In this document: in pieces, positions 60,465 through 64,000 of the stretch
Numbering within the stretch: position 1 is the stretch's first letter
Layout of the letters: every line of letters begins with the position of its first letter
NCBI RefSeq assembly: GCF_000013345.1
Contig: NC_007777.1
Location: 2,356,001-2,420,000 of the forward strand
From: Frankia casuarinae
GTDB taxonomy: Bacteria > Actinomycetota > Actinomycetes > Frankiales > Frankiaceae
Reading direction: 5' to 3'
DNA: 64,000 nt
Made by a program: the position numbers and the translations under genes
The notes under the pieces: model-generated
What the model was told of the DNA's origin: nothing
What the model saw: the letters and a program-made list of their open reading frames with translations, nothing else
Database searches by the model: none

Positions 60465-62099
60465 CAGGGTGACCCGCAAAGTCTGTTTGTGCAGGTAGAC
60501 GGTGTGAGACGGGGTGCGGGGGGCTGGGGCCGGTGGTGGTGTGAGGATCCGGGCCCGGCTGCTGTTTCGTCGCTGTGAGTAGCGCGTGTGAGGGTGGGTT
60601 CCGGCGCCGGCGGAAACGCCACCGATGACGTTCTGTGACAGCCGGTGGGGTGGGTGGGGCGGTGGGGCCGTGGGGTCCGGGGGAACAACGGCGGGCCACC
60701 ACGGTGAGGGTGGCTGCGGTGAGGCAACGGGGTCCCGGTAGGACGGGGATTGCCTAGATCACCAGCCGTAGGGAGCCCCGTTGCCGGTCCAGTCTCGCAT
60801 GCCCGTCACTCCCACCGATCTCGGACAGGCCGGGTCGGGGCAGCTGGTCCGGATGCGGCGGTCGCTGCGGGTCCTGGGGGCGCACGGCGGTGAGGTGCAG
60901 GGGCTCGCCGACGTACTCGCCGGGGTGCCTGACCCGCGGGACCCGCGAGGGATACGTCACCGGCTCCCGGTGATCCTGGGACTGTCCGCCGCAGCGGTCG
61001 CCGCGGGGGAGAAGTCGGTGGAGGAGATCGCGGCCTGGGCTGCGCACGCCCCGACGCAGGTCCTGACCGCTCTCGGGGCGCGGGTCCATCCGGTGACCGG
61101 GCAGCCGCAGGCACCGTCGGTGGACACGATGATCCGGGTCCTGTCCGCGGTGGACAGCTCGGCGCTGGCGAGGGCGGTCGGGATGTTCGCCGCGGCCCGC
61201 GCCCGCCAGGCCCGTGGTGGTGGGCGGCGGGTGGTCGCGGTCGACGGGAAGACCCTGCGTGGCGCGGCTGGGCCTGAGGGGCGGGCACCGCACCTGCTCG
61301 CGGTCGCCGAACACGGCACGGGTGTGGTGCTCGCCGAGCATGAGGTCGGCGCGAAGACGAACGAGGTCACCGCGTTCGCACCGCTGCTCCGCGAACTGCA
61401 TTCCCATGATCCGCTGGATGGGGTGGTGGTGACCGCTGATGCGTTGCACACGACCCGCGCCCACGCCGACCTGATCGTCACCGAGCTGGGAGCGCACTTC
61501 GTGTTCACGGTGAAGGCGAACACCCCGGCGTTGTCGGTCGACTGCCACCAGGCGACCGACTGGACGAAGATCCCGATCGGGCACAGCGCCGAGGGCAGGG
61601 CCCATGGACGGTTCGAACGACGCACCATCCAGCTGGCCCAGGCCAGCGAGGCGATCCGTGCCCGCTATCCCCATGCCCGCACCGTGGCGCGGATCCGCCG
61701 TCATGTCCGGCGGACCGTGACCACCGGCACGGGCCGGGCCCGGGTCACCCGGACGATCCCGAGCACTGTCACGGTCCACGTCCTGACGAGCCTCACCCTC
61801 GACGCGGTCACACCCGCTGATCTCGCGGGCTACGCCCGAGGGCATTGGACGATCGAGAACAAGGTCCACTGGGTGCGCGATGTGACGTTCCGTGAGGATG
61901 CCTCGCGGGTTCGGACCGGCCCACTGCCCCGCATCATGACCACACTCCGTAACCTGATCATCGGGCTGATTCGCCTCGCTGGCCATAACCGCATCGCCCC
62001 GACCATCCGCAGAATCCGACACGACAACGCCCTGCTCCTGGCCATCCTCACTCTCGACAACCCCGCTGACCTGCATCAATGACTTTGCGGGTCACCCTG
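60465..62099 (+). mobile_element. ISAs1-type insertion sequence (1635 bp)
   Basis: Perfect 19-bp inverted ends CAGGGTGACCCGCAAAGTC (60465-60483 and 62081-62099) flank the transposase gene. I find no matching 8-10 bp duplication outside the ends (left ...ACCGCAAACG, right ACCGCGGCCC...). The flanking DNA seems to have been rearranged after insertion. Confidence 0.9.
60781..62082 (+). CDS. ISAs1-family transposase
   Basis: This 433-aa DDE transposase begins with the DUF4338/DDE_Tnp_1-associated region (VPDPRDPRGIRHRLPVILGL). The catalytic triad lies in VVAVDGKTLRGA (first Asp), VVVTADALHTTRAH (second Asp) and GHWTIENKVHWVRDVTFRED (Glu). It ends ALLLAILTLDNPADLHQ, right at the inverted repeat. 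TTG 60781 has GGGAG 5 nt upstream; an ATG at 60799 has none. The frame is intact. Confidence 0.92.
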   Translation: MPVQSRMPVTPTDLGQAGSGQLVRMRRSLRVLGAHGGEVQGLADVLAGVPDPRDPRGIRHRLPVILGLSAAAVAAGEKSVEEIAAWAAHAPTQVLTALGARVHPVTGQPQAPSVDTMIRVLSAVDSSALARAVGMFAAARARQARGGGRRVVAVDGKTLRGAAGPEGRAPHLLAVAEHGTGVVLAEHEVGAKTNEVTAFAPLLRELHSHDPLDGVVVTADALHTTRAHADLIVTELGAHFVFTVKANTPALSVDCHQATDWTKIPIGHSAEGRAHGRFERRTIQLAQASEAIRARYPHARTVARIRRHVRRTVTTGTGRARVTRTIPSTVTVHVLTSLTLDAVTPADLAGYARGHWTIENKVHWVRDVTFREDASRVRTGPLPRIMTTLRNLIIGLIRLAGHNRIAPTIRRIRHDNALLLAILTLDNPADLHQ

Positions 62100-62541
62100 A
62101 CCGCGGCCCCCACGTCGTCAGCAACTCGCCCAGATCCACGCCATGGCGCACCTGGTAGGCGTAGAACGCGGCCAACGCCGACAGCTTCCGGTTCACCGTC
62201 GACGCCGACACCGCCGGCTCCACCGACGGCAGCACCGCCACCCGCCCGTCCCGGCCCGCCGGCGACAGCCGCAACCAGGCCACGAACTCGCCGATGTCCT
62301 CCAGCCGCACCTCCCGCCAGTCCAGCCCCCGCCACCCCAGAAAGACCCAGTAGTCCTTCAGATCATGGGCGTAGGCCTTGACCGTGTTCGGAGACCGCTC
62401 GATATCGCTGAGATAGGCCAGATACCGCTCGACCGGTTCGACCGGAGCGTCGTCGACACCCAGGACAGTCCACGAATCCACCCGGGAACCGGGCAAGGCC
62501 ACCCGCTGGACATGCATCCGCTCCTCCTCCACCTCATCCAC
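62092..62541 (-). pseudogene. Tyrosine recombinase truncated by the ISAs1-type element
   Basis: The 149 residues cover only the SAM-like core-binding domain of a tyrosine integrase: VERYLAYLSDIERSPNTVKA, YAHDLKDYWVFLGWRGLDWR, VSASTVNRKLSALAAFYAYQ. The frame ends on a stop inside the right inverted repeat of the IS. The catalytic domain with R-H-R-Y is missing from both sides of the element, so it was deleted. It is inactive. Confidence 0.85.
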
Positions 62542-62634
62542 GTGCTGGACGAGGTGGAGATAACCATGTCCACAAGGCAGATCATCGGGCCTCGAACGCC
62601 CGTCCCGAACGCCGAGGACAGTGTTACGACAGCT

Positions 62635-62952
62635 TCAGATAACGCTGGAGAACACCAGCAGCCGCCGCGCCGGACGCAGCAGCTCCGCCGGAGCGCCCTG
62701 TAGCGCCAGCTGCCGCGTGCCCAGCAAAAGGCCCACCACGGACAAGTCGACCGCCGGAGCCACCAGCGGCGCGACCCAGACCGGCACTCCCAGACGCAAC
62801 CCGAGCTGGAACACGTTGCCGAACCCGAAGGCGAACGTGAGCCCGACAACCACAACCATGATCACCGTGACGAGGGTGACCGCCACGTCACTTCCTGCTG
62901 CTGACTGTGCTCCAGCCGGAGCGTCCATCACGGCGGCGCCATCAACGGCCAT
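62635..62952 (-). CDS. Membrane protein fragment, DUF2637/Spd-like
   Basis: This 105-aa protein has two hydrophobic segments (VTLVTVIMVVVVGLTFAFGF and WVAPLVAPAVDLSVVGLLLG) and ends shortly after ARRLLVFSSVI. It resembles the first half of actinobacterial DUF2637 or spread-type (Spd) membrane proteins of plasmids and integrative elements, which normally continue to 200 aa or more. It is probably truncated. Its position next to the integrase fragment suggests the same lost element. Confidence 0.45.
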   Translation of the reverse strand: MAVDGAAVMDAPAGAQSAAGSDVAVTLVTVIMVVVVGLTFAFGFGNVFQLGLRLGVPVWVAPLVAPAVDLSVVGLLLGTRQLALQGAPAELLRPARRLLVFSSVI

Positions 62953-63143
62953 CAGGCACCGCCCCCGGCCAGCGCCCGAGCCGCTACCGGCCGGGGTCGG
63001 TCACTGGGCGTGATAAGCGCAGGTACCCGAGCCGACACGACCAGGCTCGCCTTCGCCCGGTTCTGCGTGGATGCTGTCCGAGCCTCCCCGGAGGCACACT
63101 CTGCATAGCTATCTGATACTCATCGTAATGATTCGGGTATTTA

Positions 63144-63896
63144 TTGACGACGATATGTCACCTCATGCCATTGACTGACCACCTATGGCCACCAGATCCG
63201 GCGATGGCGGCCCGGCTGCGCGGCGAGGCGCGCGAGCGGTGGGGCGCGGGCCCCCACCATGGCTACTGCCGGCAGGTGGGGATCAGCAGCTGGGAGGGCC
63301 TCTGGCTCGACCCCGACCTTGCCGCAGGGCCGCCTGGATTCGCGGCGTGGATCATCCGGTACCAGCGGCAGGTGCGGGCACCCTACGATGACGCCAACAC
63401 CCTGGCCGAGGAGTATCGGTCACTGCGGGCGGAGTTCGCCACGCCCTACCCGGACGTGCCCGAGGCGCTGCGCAGGCTCGGCATCGACCACGAAATCTGG
63501 GTCGTCACCAACGGCGACGGCGAAGTCCAACGCCGCAAGCTTCGCCTGTCCGGTCTGGACGTCCTGGCGGATCGCGTGTTCGTGTCGGCGGACATCGGCG
63601 CGGCGAAACCCGATCCGGCGTCCTACGCGGCCGCGGAAGAAGCCCTGGCCGCCTCAGCGCTCCGCGTCGCACTGGTGATCGGGGACAGCGCCACCAAGGA
63701 CCTCGCGCCCGCCCTGGAACGCGGATGGCCCCTGCTCGGCGTCCGCCGTTCGCCGGCCTCCAGCGCTGCGCCGGACCGCGGGGTGACCTGGATCCCCGAT
63801 CTCAGCGGGATCGCCCCAAAACGCGGCCCGCAGCGCGTCGTCAACCAGCAGCTGGACGCAAGCTTCTTGATCGGCCGGGTGTCGAAGCGGTCCTGA
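63144..63896 (+). pseudogene. HAD-superfamily hydrolase lacking its N-terminal nucleophile motif
   Basis: The frame shows HAD motif II (IWVVTNGDGEVQRRKLRLSG), motif III (SADIGAAKPDPASYAAAEEA, with the Lys) and motif IV (VIGDSATKDLAPALERG). Upstream are cap-domain-like helices. Motif I (DxDxT), which carries the catalytic Asp, is absent. The best start is a TTG at 63144. It is therefore an N-terminally truncated gene, unless the first part lies in another frame that I could not find. Confidence 0.65.
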
Positions 63897-64000
63897 TCGA
63901 GGGCCGTGAACAGACCGCAGGCCCTCGCATGCCGATCGGCCGGCAGTGGGAGCTCGTCCGTGATGCTCGCCAGTGCCCCCTCGACGTCCTCCGCCGCATA
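63860..64000 (-). CDS. Possible partial gene entering from the right edge
   Basis: The minus strand is open from the window edge and reads YAAEDVEGALASITDELPLP, then ADRHARACGLFTALDQDRFD, a helical, protein-like composition. The frame continues to 63623 through sequence antisense to the HAD gene. I cannot assign a family. It overlaps the end of the HAD reading frame, so one of the two ends is wrong. Confidence 0.25.

Noticed and set aside
60754-62079. 441-aa minus-strand open frame across the ISAs1-type element
   Set aside because: Antisense to the transposase; no motifs.

Overview
The window is high-GC actinobacterial DNA with Streptomyces/Frankia-type start sites (GTG and leaderless starts, ATGA overlaps) and many insertion sequences. 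A one-polypeptide pyruvate:ferredoxin oxidoreductase, a SARP-type giant regulator, a DUF2786 protein and several RiPP/acyl-ligase genes fit a Frankia-like or related soil/plant-associated actinomycete. That assignment is an inference; no rRNA or other definitive marker is present.

Region 1 (1-23.7 kb) looks mostly like resident chromosome. It holds a GlcD/GlcF-type FAD + Fe-S dehydrogenase with a GntR/FCD regulator, an orphan cytochrome c oxidase subunit I with a perfect terminator, a secreted LGFP-repeat protein, an IclR regulator, and a DHA2-type MFS exporter divergent from a MarR regulator. There follow an alpha-oxoamine-synthase-like PLP enzyme with a sulfotransferase, a NAD(P)-binding reductase divergent from an HxlR regulator, a DrrA/DrrB-type ABC exporter, and a SARP/AfsR-like regulator that converges on and overlaps it. 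Remnants of a PEP-synthase-like gene and an SDR gene are interspersed, and short tandem repeats lie in several 5' regions.

Region 2 (23.7-30.8 kb): a degenerate IS5-type remnant and an intact IS5-type element using a probable -1 frameshift, then a nitrobindin-like beta-barrel protein, the large nifJ-type oxidoreductase, a ParA-like ATPase and a tRNA-Leu(GAG).

Region 3 (30.8-41.5 kb): a serine-integrase C-terminal remnant fused to an XRE-like N-terminus reads into the 3' end of the tRNA-Leu, a scar of site-specific integration. Next to it is a complete FxLD-type class I lanthipeptide cluster on the minus strand: PCMT-like methyltransferase, 64-aa precursor, full LanB, LanC, a stand-alone SpaB_C-like protein and a TPR-like protein. 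An SDR epimerase follows, with an IS5-family element inserted exactly at its stop codon.

Region 4 (43.5-57.7 kb) is the most interesting: a tightly overlapped minus-strand operon encoding two AMP-forming acyl ligases, a fatty acyl-AMP ligase (FAAL), two free-standing acyl carrier proteins, a transglutaminase-fold protein, an MFS exporter, a hotdog thioesterase, a FAD monooxygenase, a P450 and a small Lrp/AsnC-like protein. There are no ketosynthase or NRPS condensation domains. By analogy with the andrimid enzyme AdmF, the transglutaminase homologue may join two carrier-bound acyl units into an amide. A DUF3050 (heme-oxygenase-like fold) protein and an AhpD-like protein lie just downstream.

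Region 5 (57.7-64 kb) is a mobile-element graveyard: an IS66-type element with a perfect 8-bp target duplication, an ISAs1-type element that truncates a tyrosine recombinase, a DUF2637/Spd-like membrane protein fragment and an N-terminally truncated HAD hydrolase.
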